From NCBI GenBank assembly GCA_031287685.1, contig JAITSQ010000011.1, forward strand, positions 1 through 64,000: 64,000 nt of DNA, given 5' to 3'. Made by a program: the position numbers and the translations under genes. Numbering within the stretch: position 1 is the stretch's first letter; each line of letters begins with the position of its first letter. Below, in pieces: positions 8,190 to 16,181 of the stretch. The notes under the pieces are model-generated. The model saw nothing but the letters and a program-made list of their open reading frames with translations, made no database searches and was not told the origin of the DNA. This stretch comes from Clostridiales bacterium. GTDB taxonomy: Bacteria > Bacillota > Clostridia > Lachnospirales > WQUN01.

Positions 8190-9944
8190 ATGCCGGAAAC
8201 GCTTCTGCTTTCGATAAGCGGATTAATGATTCTCGTCCTCATAACCAGGGGCGCGTCCGCTTTAGGGGAAATTATGGATAAGCGGCGCGCCTCGGTCGTT
8301 ATGGCGCTTTGTTTGATTGCCGTTTCCGCCGCGAACGCGTTTTTGCTGCCCCTTTCGCCCAGCGGCGACGCGTTTTTTGTCTTAAATTCCTTGAGATATT
8401 TGATGAACGGGATGGGTTACACGGAACATGGCGTTCCTTATTTTTCATTTAACGCCGGAAATAAGATTGTGCTTTTGATTTATTACGCCGCGTGCCGCCT
8501 GACGGGGCATATTGAATACGCGGTAAGAACCGTAAATTTCTTGCTGGCGTGCGGGGCTTCGGCGTTTATCTCTCTCAGCTGCGCCAAAATCATAGGGAAA
8601 CGCCCCTCTGCCGTTCCGGCGCTTATATTCCCGTATATTATAGTAACCGGCGCGTATATCTACATTGTCGGCATTTTCCTGGCCTCTGCGGCGTTTTATC
8701 TCTGCCTTTCCGAGCGGGCGCCTGTTAAGGCGTCGTCGATTGTTTTTATCGGGCTTTTGCTCGCGATACGCCCCACGGCCGCGATATTCATTTTTGTTTA
8801 TCTGTTTATCTCGGCGGTTGTGCCGCTGCCCGGGCGGCCGTGTCTGCCGCGCCAAAAAGCCTCCTTCTTGCCCGGTGTTTTGAATTGTCTGAAAAGATTC
8901 AGACAAACCAACGCTCTATTCTTACTTTGCGCCGTTTTCGGCTCTTTCGCGGTGCGGTGGGCTGTCGGGCAGACTATGTACGCGGCTGGCTTGCATCCGT
9001 ACCCCAATCTTGAAAATTCCGCTTTGACCTGGACGCTGGACCTCGGAACCAGGCTCGACGGCAAAAAGACGGGGCTTTGTGTGTACACGCCCGAAAAAAC
9101 TCTGAAGAACGACCTGATTTCCGAAAAAATGAGCGAACTGTGGGCGTATTATAAAGCGGGGGACCCCGGCGATTACGAGAAAGTGAAATCGTTAAACGCC
9201 GAAACGACTCGCTTGATTTTATCGAGAGCCGCCGATACAATCAAGAAGGACCCGTCCGTATTGCGGGATTACGTATATTATAAGACTAGGAATCTATTCC
9301 GGGAAGACGTTAATCCGTATTTCTACGAGATCAATTACAACAGCCCCACTTTTGAATGGGAGCTTTATGCAAACCTTACCGCTGACAGCTTGTTGTACTT
9401 TGACGCGCTTTTGGCGTCTTTCGTCATTTCGATGATTGTTTTGCTTGGTTTGCGGCTGATAAAAAAAACGCCGCCGGGTTGCGGCGTCGCGTTGATTTCT
9501 TGCGCCGTCGGGGTTTTTGCCACTTTCGTGACGTTTATTCTTTTGACTGAGGTGGGGAAACGCTGCGTTTTGGACGCGTTTGTCCCGATGAGCGTCGTCG
9601 TCTGCGCCGTTACCCAACTTGCCGAGTTGAAAAAATTCCCTCGTACATTAATCGCGCCGCTCCTTCCGCCCTTGGCCGCGGTTTGTTTGTATATATTCCA
9701 TCTGAACGATTTGGAAATTTTCCGAAACGCGCAAAGCGGCGTAACCTGGGGAAGCGATACTGTCACAATCGAGCTGCGGCTGGAACGGGAACCGAACGAA
9801 AATGAACAATACAGCCTCGCGTGGGGAAATACGGTCGTCCCTATTACCCAAAATACGGTAATACAAACGCCGTTGCGCACAGTCATATATCTGCGCGCCC
9901 CTAATTGGCAATTTAAAATAAATGGTGTGGATTTAGACTATTGA
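8190..9944 (+). CDS. GT-C-like multi-pass membrane protein, interrupted in frame by a repeat
   Basis: 584 residues; ATG 8190 follows GGAGGG. About ten membrane helices. The first loop has SPSGDAFFVLNSLRYLMNG, resembling the acidic first-loop motif of GT-C (dolichyl-phosphate-sugar type) glycosyltransferases. A long extracytoplasmic segment (about 250-385) holds LDLGTRLDGKKTG, and a short soluble tail ends the protein. Transfer of a lipid-linked sugar to the envelope is inferred, not shown. Residues about 220-245 (KASFLPGVLNCLKRF and neighbours) are encoded by a family A repeat at 8849-8926 that keeps the frame open; they fall between helices and look foreign. Confidence 0.75.
   Translation: MPETLLLSISGLMILVLITRGASALGEIMDKRRASVVMALCLIAVSAANAFLLPLSPSGDAFFVLNSLRYLMNGMGYTEHGVPYFSFNAGNKIVLLIYYAACRLTGHIEYAVRTVNFLLACGASAFISLSCAKIIGKRPSAVPALIFPYIIVTGAYIYIVGIFLASAAFYLCLSERAPVKASSIVFIGLLLAIRPTAAIFIFVYLFISAVVPLPGRPCLPRQKASFLPGVLNCLKRFRQTNALFLLCAVFGSFAVRWAVGQTMYAAGLHPYPNLENSALTWTLDLGTRLDGKKTGLCVYTPEKTLKNDLISEKMSELWAYYKAGDPGDYEKVKSLNAETTRLILSRAADTIKKDPSVLRDYVYYKTRNLFREDVNPYFYEINYNSPTFEWELYANLTADSLLYFDALLASFVISMIVLLGLRLIKKTPPGCGVALISCAVGVFATFVTFILLTEVGKRCVLDAFVPMSVVVCAVTQLAELKKFPRTLIAPLLPPLAAVCLYIFHLNDLEIFRNAQSGVTWGSDTVTIELRLEREPNENEQYSLAWGNTVVPITQNTVIQTPLRTVIYLRAPNWQFKINGVDLDY
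8849..8926 (-). repeat. Palindromic repeat, family A copy 4, in frame inside a gene
   Basis: CGCCAAAAAGCCTCCTTCTT, then GCCCGGTGTTTT, then stem TTGTCTGAA with TTCAGACAA, then a diverged boundary ending CTATTCTTA. It matches copy 1 and the end of the family B elements. It contributes about 26 codons to the gene at 8190-9944 without stop or frameshift. Confidence 0.8.
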
Positions 9945-10200
9945 CGCGCGATGCGACTCCGATATTCGTATCACCTCGATAAAATTCGAGGCGCGCTTAC
10001 AAAACAGAGTGGCTTTTTACGCAGCCGCCAGCGGCGGATATAGCGAGGATTGGCAAGAAGGGGGGCTTTGGTTCGCGTGAATCTTTTCAGACGACCCCAA
10101 GCCCCGAGCCAAAAGCGAAGGATCCGCTTTCGCGCGCGTTGGGCGAGCAAGCCCGCCCGGCCGGTTATTCAGCCGCTATAAAAAAACTTCGCGAAAACTC
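9945..10200. other. Intergenic stretch with degenerate repeat
   Basis: No gene. A worn family A copy lies at 10053-10109: GCAAGAAGG, GGGGCTTTGG, TGAATCTTTTCAGACG, CCCCGAGCC. The rest is unremarkable. Confidence 0.6.
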
Positions 10201-10229
10201 TTGCGGCGGCGGCGGCAAGGTGATATAAT
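10201..10229 (+). promoter_or_regulatory. Promoter reading into the repeat array and cheV
   Basis: -35 TTGCGG (10201-10206) and -10 TATAAT (10224-10229), spacer 17 bp. The start point would fall at about 10236, immediately before the outer stem of the array at 10239. Confidence 0.6.
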
Positions 10230-10238
10230 ATAGCTGTG

Positions 10239-10508
10239 TATAGAGCAATTCCATGTTTGATTGGCGTTGTTCAAGCCGAAAACCGCGGGCAAGAAGGTGG
10301 CTTTTTCGGGCGGCTTTAGGCCCGAAAAAACACGGGCAAGAAGGTGGCTTTTTGGCACGGTCACGGGCGTTTGCAACAGCTTTTTGGCGGAGCCAAAATA
10401 GCAAACGCGGAGAGGCGCAAAAAATACCGAGCAAGAAGGGGGCTTTTTCGGTAGGTATTAGTGCCGAAAAAACACCGAGCAACGCCAATATCAAACGGAA
10501 TTGCTATA
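10239..10508 (+). repeat. Three-module hairpin array closed by a terminal stem
   Basis: The outer inverted repeat is TATAGAGCAATTCC plus GTTTGATTGGCGTTG (10239-10269), pairing with 10480-10508 apart from two 2-base gaps. Inside, in order: a hairpin with stem TTTTTCGGGC / GCCCGAAAAA (10302-10329); a family B long hairpin (10336-10435); a hairpin with stem TTTTTCGG / CCGAAAAA (near 10444-10471). They are separated by the shared punctuation CGGGCAAGAAGG or CCGAGCAAGAAGG. It would be the roughly 270-nt leader of cheV-coaW, or a separate structured RNA. Confidence 0.75.
10336..10435 (+). repeat. Family B long-hairpin repeat, copy 1
   Basis: About 100 bp with nested pairings: GCTTTTTGGC at the outside, GCGTTTGC with GCAAACGC inside, and TTTTTGGC with GCCAAAA at the tip. 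The same order recurs at 13355-13457, 15929-16054 and 54771-54872. Confidence 0.8.
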
Positions 10509-10533
10509 TTTCGGATAATTCGGAGGTAGAGAT

Positions 10534-11487
10534 ATGACGGCAAACAAGCCCAATCAACCCAAAAACGCGAAGAACGAAAAACAGGAAATCCTGCTTGAGT
10601 CGGGCACCAACGAACTTGAGGTCATAGAGTTTACGGTCGCGCACAAGCATTTCGGCATAAACGTGAGCAAGGTTGTGGAGATTCTTAAGTACACGCCCGT
10701 CACTCCTATGCCCAACTCAAACCCCTTCGTCGAGGGGATTTTTAAGCCGCGCGACGAAGTTATGACCCTTATCAACCTTGCGGCGTATCTCGGCCTGCCG
10801 CCGGACTCGGGCAATCTTGAGCGCGATATTTACGTGATTACCCATTTTAACGGCGTAAGCACGGCTTTCCACGTTCACGACGTGGCCGCTATTCACCGCA
10901 TTTCCTGGACGTCTATTGAAAAGCCCGACCCGACGATTTACGGCGGCGTGGACAGCCTGGCCACGGGCATCGCCCATATAAACGGCCAGCTCATCACGAT
11001 TATTGACTTTGAGAAAATTTTAGGGGATATTAACCCGAACTCCGCTATAGACCTTAGCGTAATCAAGAGTTTGGGCGAACGCCCTCGGAACAACCGTCCG
11101 CTTCTTGTGGCGGAGGATTCCGTCCTGCTTGAGAAAATGATTCTCCAGGCGCTTGAGGATTCCGGCTTCAGCAATGTGACAATCTGCTCCAACGGGAGCG
11201 AGGCTTGGGAAATCCTCAACAATTACAAGACGCGCGAGGGCGATATAACCGACTACGTGGCTTGCGTGATTACCGATATTGAAATGCCCCAGATGGACGG
11301 GCACCGCCTGCTTAAACTTATCCGCGACGACGCGGTTCTTAAGAACCTGCCGGTGATTGTGTTCAGTTCGCTCATAAGCGACGAAATGCGCCTTAAGGGA
11401 GAATCCCTCGGGGCCACGGCGCAGCTGAGCAAGCCCGAGATAGCGCGGCTTGTGGCGCTTATAGACAAATACGCCGCTATGCGATGA
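10534..11487 (+). CDS. cheV: Chemotaxis coupling protein CheV (CheW domain plus receiver)
   Basis: 317 residues; ATG 10534 follows CGGAGG. Residues about 25-175 form a CheW-like domain that links receptors to the CheA kinase (EVIEFTVAHKHFGINVSKV, GIFKPRDEVMTLINLAAYL, INGQLITIIDFEKIL). Residues about 190-317 form a response-regulator receiver: acidic pair in LLVAEDSVLLEKM, phospho-acceptor Asp248 in CVITDIEMPQMDG, conserved Ser in VIVFSS, and the expected Lys in LSKPE. It should work in the cytoplasm at receptor arrays, with phosphorylation tuning adaptation. No other chemotaxis gene is in the window. Its stop overlaps the start of coaW (ATGA), so the two are translationally coupled. Confidence 0.92.
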   Translation: MTANKPNQPKNAKNEKQEILLESGTNELEVIEFTVAHKHFGINVSKVVEILKYTPVTPMPNSNPFVEGIFKPRDEVMTLINLAAYLGLPPDSGNLERDIYVITHFNGVSTAFHVHDVAAIHRISWTSIEKPDPTIYGGVDSLATGIAHINGQLITIIDFEKILGDINPNSAIDLSVIKSLGERPRNNRPLLVAEDSVLLEKMILQALEDSGFSNVTICSNGSEAWEILNNYKTREGDITDYVACVITDIEMPQMDGHRLLKLIRDDAVLKNLPVIVFSSLISDEMRLKGESLGATAQLSKPEIARLVALIDKYAAMR

Positions 11488-12293
11488 TTGCGGTAGGCGT
11501 TGATTTTGGCATAAGCTCCTTTAAAACGGCCGCGATTGACCTTGAATCCGGGTTTCTCCGCCCCCCGGCGGTTTTGGGGGGGGGCGCGGAGGGCGCGCTT
11601 TCGGAATATCTGTCGGGGAACGCTCTTTCTCCCGGTCAAATCTCGCGGGTTAATATTACCGGCATACGCGCGCCGAAAGGCGTAAAGACCTTCTTGGGCG
11701 CGCCCGCCTTTTATGTTTCTGAATTTGAGAGCAACGCGCGCGGCGCTATGTATCTTTCTGATTTTGAAGAGGCGGTCGTGGCCTGCGTAGGCAGCGGCAC
11801 GTCCCTCCTTAAATGCGGCCGAAACGGCGAATTTACGCACCTTGGCGGAACCGGGGTCGGCGGCGCCGCTATCGCGGGGCTTTCGCGGCTTATGCTCGGC
11901 ACGGACGATTTTAACGAGATCGCCCGGCTGGCGGCAAAGGGCGATTTATCGAAAATCGATCTGACAATAGGGGATCTCGCGCCGGAGCACGAAAGCCTCC
12001 GCAAGGACGTGACCGCCGCGAATTTTGGCAAAATCGCGGAAAACGCCGGAAAACCCGACGTCGCCTTGGCCGTGCTGAACCTTGTTTTTCAGACCGTGGG
12101 TATGATGTGCGTTTTCGCGGCGCGAAGCGTGGGCGCGGAAAATATAACGCTTATAGGCGGCGCGACAGATTTTCCGCAGGCGCCGGAGCTTTTTTACGGC
12201 GTGAAGCGGCTTTGCGGCCTGAATTTTTATATGCCGGAAAAGGCGCGTTTTGCCACGGCGATAGGGGCCGCTTTATGTGAGCGGGTCCGCTAG
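11484..12293 (+). CDS. coaW: Type II pantothenate kinase
   Basis: 269 residues. Phosphorylates pantothenate with ATP, the first step of coenzyme A synthesis; the type II (staphylococcal/eukaryotic-like) ASKHA fold. Seen: N-terminal phosphate-binding loop GVDFGISSFKTA, catalytic region around ACVGSGTSLLKC, the GGTGVGGAAIAGLSRLML glycine-rich segment, the IDLTIGDL motif, and ENITLIGGATDFP near the end. The start overlaps the cheV stop by four bases. The pairing with cheV is operon-like but not functionally obvious. It meets the minus-strand TauE gene tail to tail with five bases between. Confidence 0.88.
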   Translation: MIAVGVDFGISSFKTAAIDLESGFLRPPAVLGGGAEGALSEYLSGNALSPGQISRVNITGIRAPKGVKTFLGAPAFYVSEFESNARGAMYLSDFEEAVVACVGSGTSLLKCGRNGEFTHLGGTGVGGAAIAGLSRLMLGTDDFNEIARLAAKGDLSKIDLTIGDLAPEHESLRKDVTAANFGKIAENAGKPDVALAVLNLVFQTVGMMCVFAARSVGAENITLIGGATDFPQAPELFYGVKRLCGLNFYMPEKARFATAIGAALCERVR

Positions 12294-12298
12294 ACGCG

Positions 12299-12646
12299 CT
12301 AATCTTTTTTGAAAAATTCATACGCGCCCATAGCAAGCAGGAAATATCCGAAAATCCGGCGCAGGGTTTCTCCGTCGGCCCGCACGGCAAGCGCGGAGCC
12401 GAGGACCGCCCCGGTCGCGCCGAAAAGGGCCAGCCGCGCGGCAAGCCCTTTTTCGACCCTGTTTTCCTTTAAGTGGGTCGCAAGCGCCGCCGCGCCCGTA
12501 GGCAGAAACGCCGCCAGATTTATGGCTTGGGCCTCCGTTTGGCTCGTTCCGCAAAACAGGACGAGCGCGGGTATCAGCACCGTCCCGCCGCCCACGCCCA
12601 TTCCGCCCAGAACCCCAGCGCACAGCCCTATGACCAAGCGAAGCAT
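12299..12646 (-). CDS. TauE/SafE-family permease, half-length protein 2
   Basis: 115 residues, about four membrane helices. Begins LVIGLCAGVLGGMGVGGGTV followed by a Leu/Ile-Pro pair, the repeat motif of TauE/SafE (DUF81) anion exporters, and ends LLAMGAYEFFKKD. Family members usually have about 250 residues with two such repeats; here each repeat is a separate gene. It follows the other half (12659-13021) by 12 bp in the same direction, so the two probably assemble as a heterodimer. The substrate (sulfite, sulfonate or another anion) cannot be told. Confidence 0.82.
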   Translation of the reverse strand: MLRLVIGLCAGVLGGMGVGGGTVLIPALVLFCGTSQTEAQAINLAAFLPTGAAALATHLKENRVEKGLAARLALFGATGAVLGSALAVRADGETLRRIFGYFLLAMGAYEFFKKD

Positions 12647-12658
12647 ACATACCCTCCC

Positions 12659-13021
12659 CTAGCTGGCGACCATCTTAACCGCCGCCGTCACCATACATAT
12701 ACTGAAAATCTTTGAAATAACGCCGCGCGGCAGTTTTCCGGTGAGCTTCGCGCCAATCATACCGCCGGCAGTCCCGCCTATGGCCACGAGCGCCAGGCCG
12801 CCCAGGTTCGCCTGCGCGGCCTTTGAATACGCCAGCAGGCTCACCGCCGACAGCGGCAGAATCACCGCGACGGCGCTCGCGTGGGCGCGCCGCGTCTCCA
12901 CGCCGAGCAAGCGTTTCATCGCCGGCACCGCCACGCTTCCCCCGCCGGAGCCGAGAAGCCCGTTTATAAAGCCTATCGCCGCGCCCAAGACCGCCACGAG
13001 CGTGTTTTTTTGTTTATTCAT
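12659..13021 (-). CDS. TauE/SafE-family permease, half-length protein 1
   Basis: 120 residues. ATG 13021 (MNKQKNTLVAVLG) has GGGAGG just upstream; a longer frame to 13141 lacks any SD and reads through the promoter. Motif GFINGLLGSGGGSVAVPAMK matches the TauE/SafE repeat, and the Gly-rich VAIGGTAGGMIGAKLTGKL the second helix pair. First gene of a two-gene unit with its sister half downstream; promoter at 13092-13120. Confidence 0.82.
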   Translation of the reverse strand: MNKQKNTLVAVLGAAIGFINGLLGSGGGSVAVPAMKRLLGVETRRAHASAVAVILPLSAVSLLAYSKAAQANLGGLALVAIGGTAGGMIGAKLTGKLPRGVISKIFSICMVTAAVKMVAS

Positions 13022-13091
13022 TAATATACCTCCCGTAAGTTTATACGGCAATTTCGTTTTACATAAGTTTAATTTGCCCGTGTTTGACTTG

Positions 13092-13120
13092 ATTATCCGG
13101 ATAAACCTATTTGTAATCAA
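13092..13120 (-). promoter_or_regulatory. Promoter of the split TauE/SafE genes
   Basis: Minus strand: -35 TTGATT (13115-13120), -10 GATAAT (13092-13097), spacer 17 bp, about 70 bp before the start at 13021. Confidence 0.6.
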
Positions 13121-13306
13121 CTTGAGGACGCAAAGAAACATTTTGGACGATTAGAATGCCGCCTTGCGGCGGTGGGGGACGAAAGGTTATAATTTTCCAT
13201 AAGCGCGGCTGGAGGCACGCCGCTTTTCCGGGCGTGATACTCGAAAGTTTCGCGAAGGGAAGGAAATGAGGTCGAAACGCTTTTGCGGTTACAGAGCGGC
13301 GGCTTT

Positions 13307-13457
13307 GCCCGGTGTTTTTTGGCGGTTAATGCCCCGCGAAAAAGCCCCCTCCTTGCCCGGTGTTTTTTGGCGCCTCCCCGCTGTTTGCGTTCGCTATTTT
13401 GGTTCCGCCAAAAAGGCTGCTGCAAACGCTCGTGACCGCGCCAAAAAGCCGCCTTAT
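13307..13457 (-). repeat. Tandem repeat modules: a family A-like hairpin plus family B copy 2
   Basis: Two modules separated by the punctuation AGCCCCCTCCTTGCCCGGTG: a weak hairpin (13307-13356) and a full family B element (13355-13457, with TTTTTTGGCGC, GTTTGCG, TTTTGGTTCCGCCAAAA, CGCAAACGC-like and GCGCCAAAAAG segments). The 13122-13306 stretch holds only a GC hairpin (GCCGCC TT GCGGCGG) and no gene. Confidence 0.75.
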
Positions 13458-13514
13458 TCATCGCCGGAAACGCGTTCCCCGCATTGGCTTCGCCAACGCT
13501 CGTGGCTTGGCATC

Positions 13515-13562
13515 GCGATTTCCGGCTCGAAAACAGCAAGTCAAACAGGGAATTGCTCTATT
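13515..13562 (-). repeat. Family C end module overlapping the apt stop codon
   Basis: Contains ATCGCGATTTCCGGCTCGAA, then GTCAAAC and GGGAATTGCTCTATTC. The last block matches the outer stem of the array at 10239 and the copy near 61665-61692. Read on the minus strand its TAG is the stop codon of apt. Confidence 0.65.
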
Positions 13563-14085
13563 CATACGCTATTAAGCTGCGTGTCTCGAACCCGGCGCAT
13601 TTCTCCCGCCCGCCGAGCCCGGCAAGCTCAACAACGAAAGCCATTGCCGACACCCGCGCGCCAAGCTCGCTCACAAGCTCAGCTATGGCTCTGGCCGTGC
13701 CGCCGGTGGCCAGCAGGTCGTCGAGTATAAGGACTTTCTGTCCGGCGCGAAGCGCGTCCGCGTGGATTTCAAGGGTGGAGCTGCCATACTCTAAGTCGTA
13801 GCTTTTTGAAATCTTTTCGTAGGGCAGCTTGCCGGGTTTGCGCACGGGCACGAAGCCCTTTCCGCAGGCTATGGCGAACGGCGCGCCGAATATGAAGCCT
13901 CGGCTCTCCGCGCCCAGGATAATGTCAAAATCAAGGTCCGCCGTGAGCCTTTGCAACTCCTCTATGGCAAATTTGAACGCCGCCGGGTCGCTCAGAATCG
14001 GCGTTATGTCGCGGAAGATAACCCCTTTTTCCGGAAAATCGGGGATGCTGCGGATAATATTCTTTAAGTCGATGTTCAGGCTCAT
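13558..14085 (-). CDS. apt: Adenine phosphoribosyltransferase
   Basis: 175 residues; purine salvage, converting adenine and PRPP to AMP in the cytosol. Clear family features: IPDFPEKGVIFRDITPIL near the start, the PRPP loop VLILDDLLATGGTA, and GAESRGFIFGAPFA. Usual length is about 170; the last residues (LIAYE) run into a family C repeat that provides the stop. SD GGGAGGC before ATG 14085. It follows recJ by 18 bp, an arrangement known from Firmicutes where recJ and apt neighbour relA; no relA is seen here. Confidence 0.95.
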   Translation of the reverse strand: MSLNIDLKNIIRSIPDFPEKGVIFRDITPILSDPAAFKFAIEELQRLTADLDFDIILGAESRGFIFGAPFAIACGKGFVPVRKPGKLPYEKISKSYDLEYGSSTLEIHADALRAGQKVLILDDLLATGGTARAIAELVSELGARVSAMAFVVELAGLGGREKCAGFETRSLIAYE

Positions 14086-14103
14086 TGGTCTGCCTCCCGT
14101 TTC

Positions 14104-15891
14104 TTATTTTTGCGTGAGCCGGAAATCTTTCACGCGGATTTCCGGCGATACGCTTCCATTATACTCGTTTATTTCCAAATTGTAAACTATGTCGAGCCGC
14201 AAATCCGCTGTGCGCGCGCTTCCGCCGAATATTTTCGCGGCCTCGTAGTCTCCGTAATTTTCGGCGATAAGCTCGGCGAAGTCGTCAAGTTTGCCGAAAC
14301 AGAGGGCCTTGACGGCGCGCTTCGCCCCCTCCTCAAGGAAGTCGAAGCGAATCGTGTTTTTGCTTTCGTAAATTTTAAGCGTCTGGACGAGCAGGTTTTT
14401 CGCGCCGAAAAGCGGCCTTTTGTTGCCTTTGCCGAAAGGAGCGGCCCGCTCAAGCTCCTTCGCCAGGGCATAGACGGCCTGGCTGACGGGGAGCGGCGCG
14501 TCAACGCGGATTACCGGGGCGAAGTCCTCACAGCTCAGGGAGCAGCCGTCCTGAAGACGGTCCGTAAGCCGCTCTATATTCGGCAAGGGCAGGGTCATCC
14601 CCGCCGCCATTTTATGCCCGCCGAAGCGCGTGAAAAGCTCCCGGTGAGCGAAAAGCCCGGCGTACATATCATACCCCTCCACCGAGCGTCCGGAGCCTTT
14701 GGCGAAGCCACTCTCCGCCGCGTTGGTCAGCACGATTACCGGGCGGCAGATTTTGTCCTTGACGCGCCCGGCCACTATCCCGGCAATGCTTTCGTGGATT
14801 TCCGGGTTGTAGAGCACGACGACCTTCGCCTCCGCACCTCGCGCGGCCTCGTATTGAGCGACGGCGGCTTGAGCGGCTGAGGCGGTCATACTTTTGCGCC
14901 GCTCGTTCAGCGCGGACAGCTCCGCCGCCGTTTGCCGGGCTTTTTCGCCGCCCGGGCCAGTCAGCAGGCGCAGGGCCAGAAACGCGCGGGCCAGCCGCCC
15001 GGCCGCGTTCACGCACGGGCCGATTATAAAGCCCGCTTCGTATTCCGTTATTTTTTTGACGCGCTTTTCCTCAAGCAAGGCTTTCAGGCCGGCGTTAACC
15101 GGCCCGCCTCCGGAAAGCGCCCCGTTCAGGCTGTCCAGGCCGTTTTTGACTATAATCCGGTTGTCTCCGGTTAAATCGACAATATCGCATACGGCGGCCA
15201 CCGCGGCCAGCTGCAAAAACTCCTCCAAGAGATTCGCGCCGTCATAGCCCATAAATTTGAACAGCTCCGCGACGAAGCGATAACACAAAGCCGCCGCGCA
15301 CATCTCCTTAAAGGGCAGGGGGCAGCCCGGCTGTTTCGGGTCGATAAGCGCGTCCGCCGGGGGTATTTCGCCGCCCGCCTCGTGATGGTCGACGACGATT
15401 ACCTCAAGCCCGAGGCCCTTGGCTATGGCGATTTCCGGCGCGGCGGCGATTCCGTTGTCGCAAGTTATAAGCAGGCTGGCCCCTTTAGCCGCCAGGAGGC
15501 GCACGGCGGCCTCGTTCAGGCCGTAGCCCTCCCGCTCCCGGTCGGGTATGTAACAGGCGCAGGAGCCGCCGAGCGCCCGCAGGGCCTTAAAAAGCACCGC
15601 CGACGAAGCCACCCCGTCCACGTCGTAATCCCCGTAAATAATAATTCGGCGCCGCTCCCCGACCGCGCGCGCGGTTAATTCAAGCGCCGCCGCCAAGCCC
15701 GCCGCGCGCGTGAAATCAGTCAGACGCGAAAGCTCCGGATTGAGGAAATCCTCCGCTTCACGGACGGTTTTTACGCCCCGGTTGAACAAAACCCGCGCCG
15801 TAACGGGGCTGACGCCGGTTTTTTCGGAAAATTCGGCAAGCTCGGCGGAGGAAGCCGCGCAGCCGCGAAGGAGCCATTTTGATTTGGGCAT
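14104..15891 (-). CDS. recJ: Single-stranded-DNA-specific exonuclease RecJ
   Basis: 595 residues. Degrades single-stranded DNA 5' to 3' in recombinational and mismatch repair. DHH-superfamily metal motifs are present: YGDYDVDGVASSAV near residue 85, VVDHHEAGGEIP near 165, then the DHHA1 part with GRSVEGYDMY and FGGHKMAAGMTLP. The C-terminal OB-like region ends EIRVKDFRL. Length fits Firmicute RecJ without the long C-terminal extension of Bacillus. First gene of the recJ-apt unit; a family B repeat lies immediately upstream. Confidence 0.95.
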   Translation of the reverse strand: MPKSKWLLRGCAASSAELAEFSEKTGVSPVTARVLFNRGVKTVREAEDFLNPELSRLTDFTRAAGLAAALELTARAVGERRRIIIYGDYDVDGVASSAVLFKALRALGGSCACYIPDREREGYGLNEAAVRLLAAKGASLLITCDNGIAAAPEIAIAKGLGLEVIVVDHHEAGGEIPPADALIDPKQPGCPLPFKEMCAAALCYRFVAELFKFMGYDGANLLEEFLQLAAVAAVCDIVDLTGDNRIIVKNGLDSLNGALSGGGPVNAGLKALLEEKRVKKITEYEAGFIIGPCVNAAGRLARAFLALRLLTGPGGEKARQTAAELSALNERRKSMTASAAQAAVAQYEAARGAEAKVVVLYNPEIHESIAGIVAGRVKDKICRPVIVLTNAAESGFAKGSGRSVEGYDMYAGLFAHRELFTRFGGHKMAAGMTLPLPNIERLTDRLQDGCSLSCEDFAPVIRVDAPLPVSQAVYALAKELERAAPFGKGNKRPLFGAKNLLVQTLKIYESKNTIRFDFLEEGAKRAVKALCFGKLDDFAELIAENYGDYEAAKIFGGSARTADLRLDIVYNLEINEYNGSVSPEIRVKDFRLTQK

Positions 15892-15928
15892 AGTTATCCT
15901 CTCTCTAAAAAGGGTGAGACGACCTCAA

Positions 15929-16054
15929 GCCCCCTTCTTGCTCGGTGTTTTTTGGCGCTTCCCCGCGTTTGCGTTCGCTATTTTGGCTCCGCCCAAAAAG
16001 CTGTCGCAAACGCTCGTGACCGCGCCAAAAAGCCTCCTTCTTGCCCGGTGTTTT
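15929..16054 (-). repeat. Family B long-hairpin repeat, copy 3
   Basis: Boundary AAGCCCCCTTCTTGCTCGGTG, split here as AAGCCCCCTT and CTTGCTCGGTG, then the nested arms TTTTTTGGCGC, GCGTTTGCG, TTTTGGCTCCGCCCAAAA, CGCAAACGC and GCGCCAAAAAG, and a second boundary CCTCCTTCTTGCCCGGTG. It fills most of the divergent recJ-sigG spacer (15892-16181); no other feature is seen there. Confidence 0.85.
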
Positions 16055-16181
16055 CACTCTATATATTATACTCGTTCCCCCGCGTTTTTCAAGCCTTTTC
16101 AACTTATTTCCAGTATAACCCGCCGCCTCCGGGAAAAAATAACTTTACGACACAAACAGGGGGTATTTCGGAGGGATTTTA

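Noticed and set aside
10239-10508. CRISPR-like array
   Set aside because: Units are few, differ in length, are strongly palindromic throughout, and lack uniform spacers; no cas genes are present.
13117-13539. Minus-strand 140-codon frame
   Set aside because: It reads through repeat modules of families A, B and C; there is no SD and the same peptide pieces appear at other copies.
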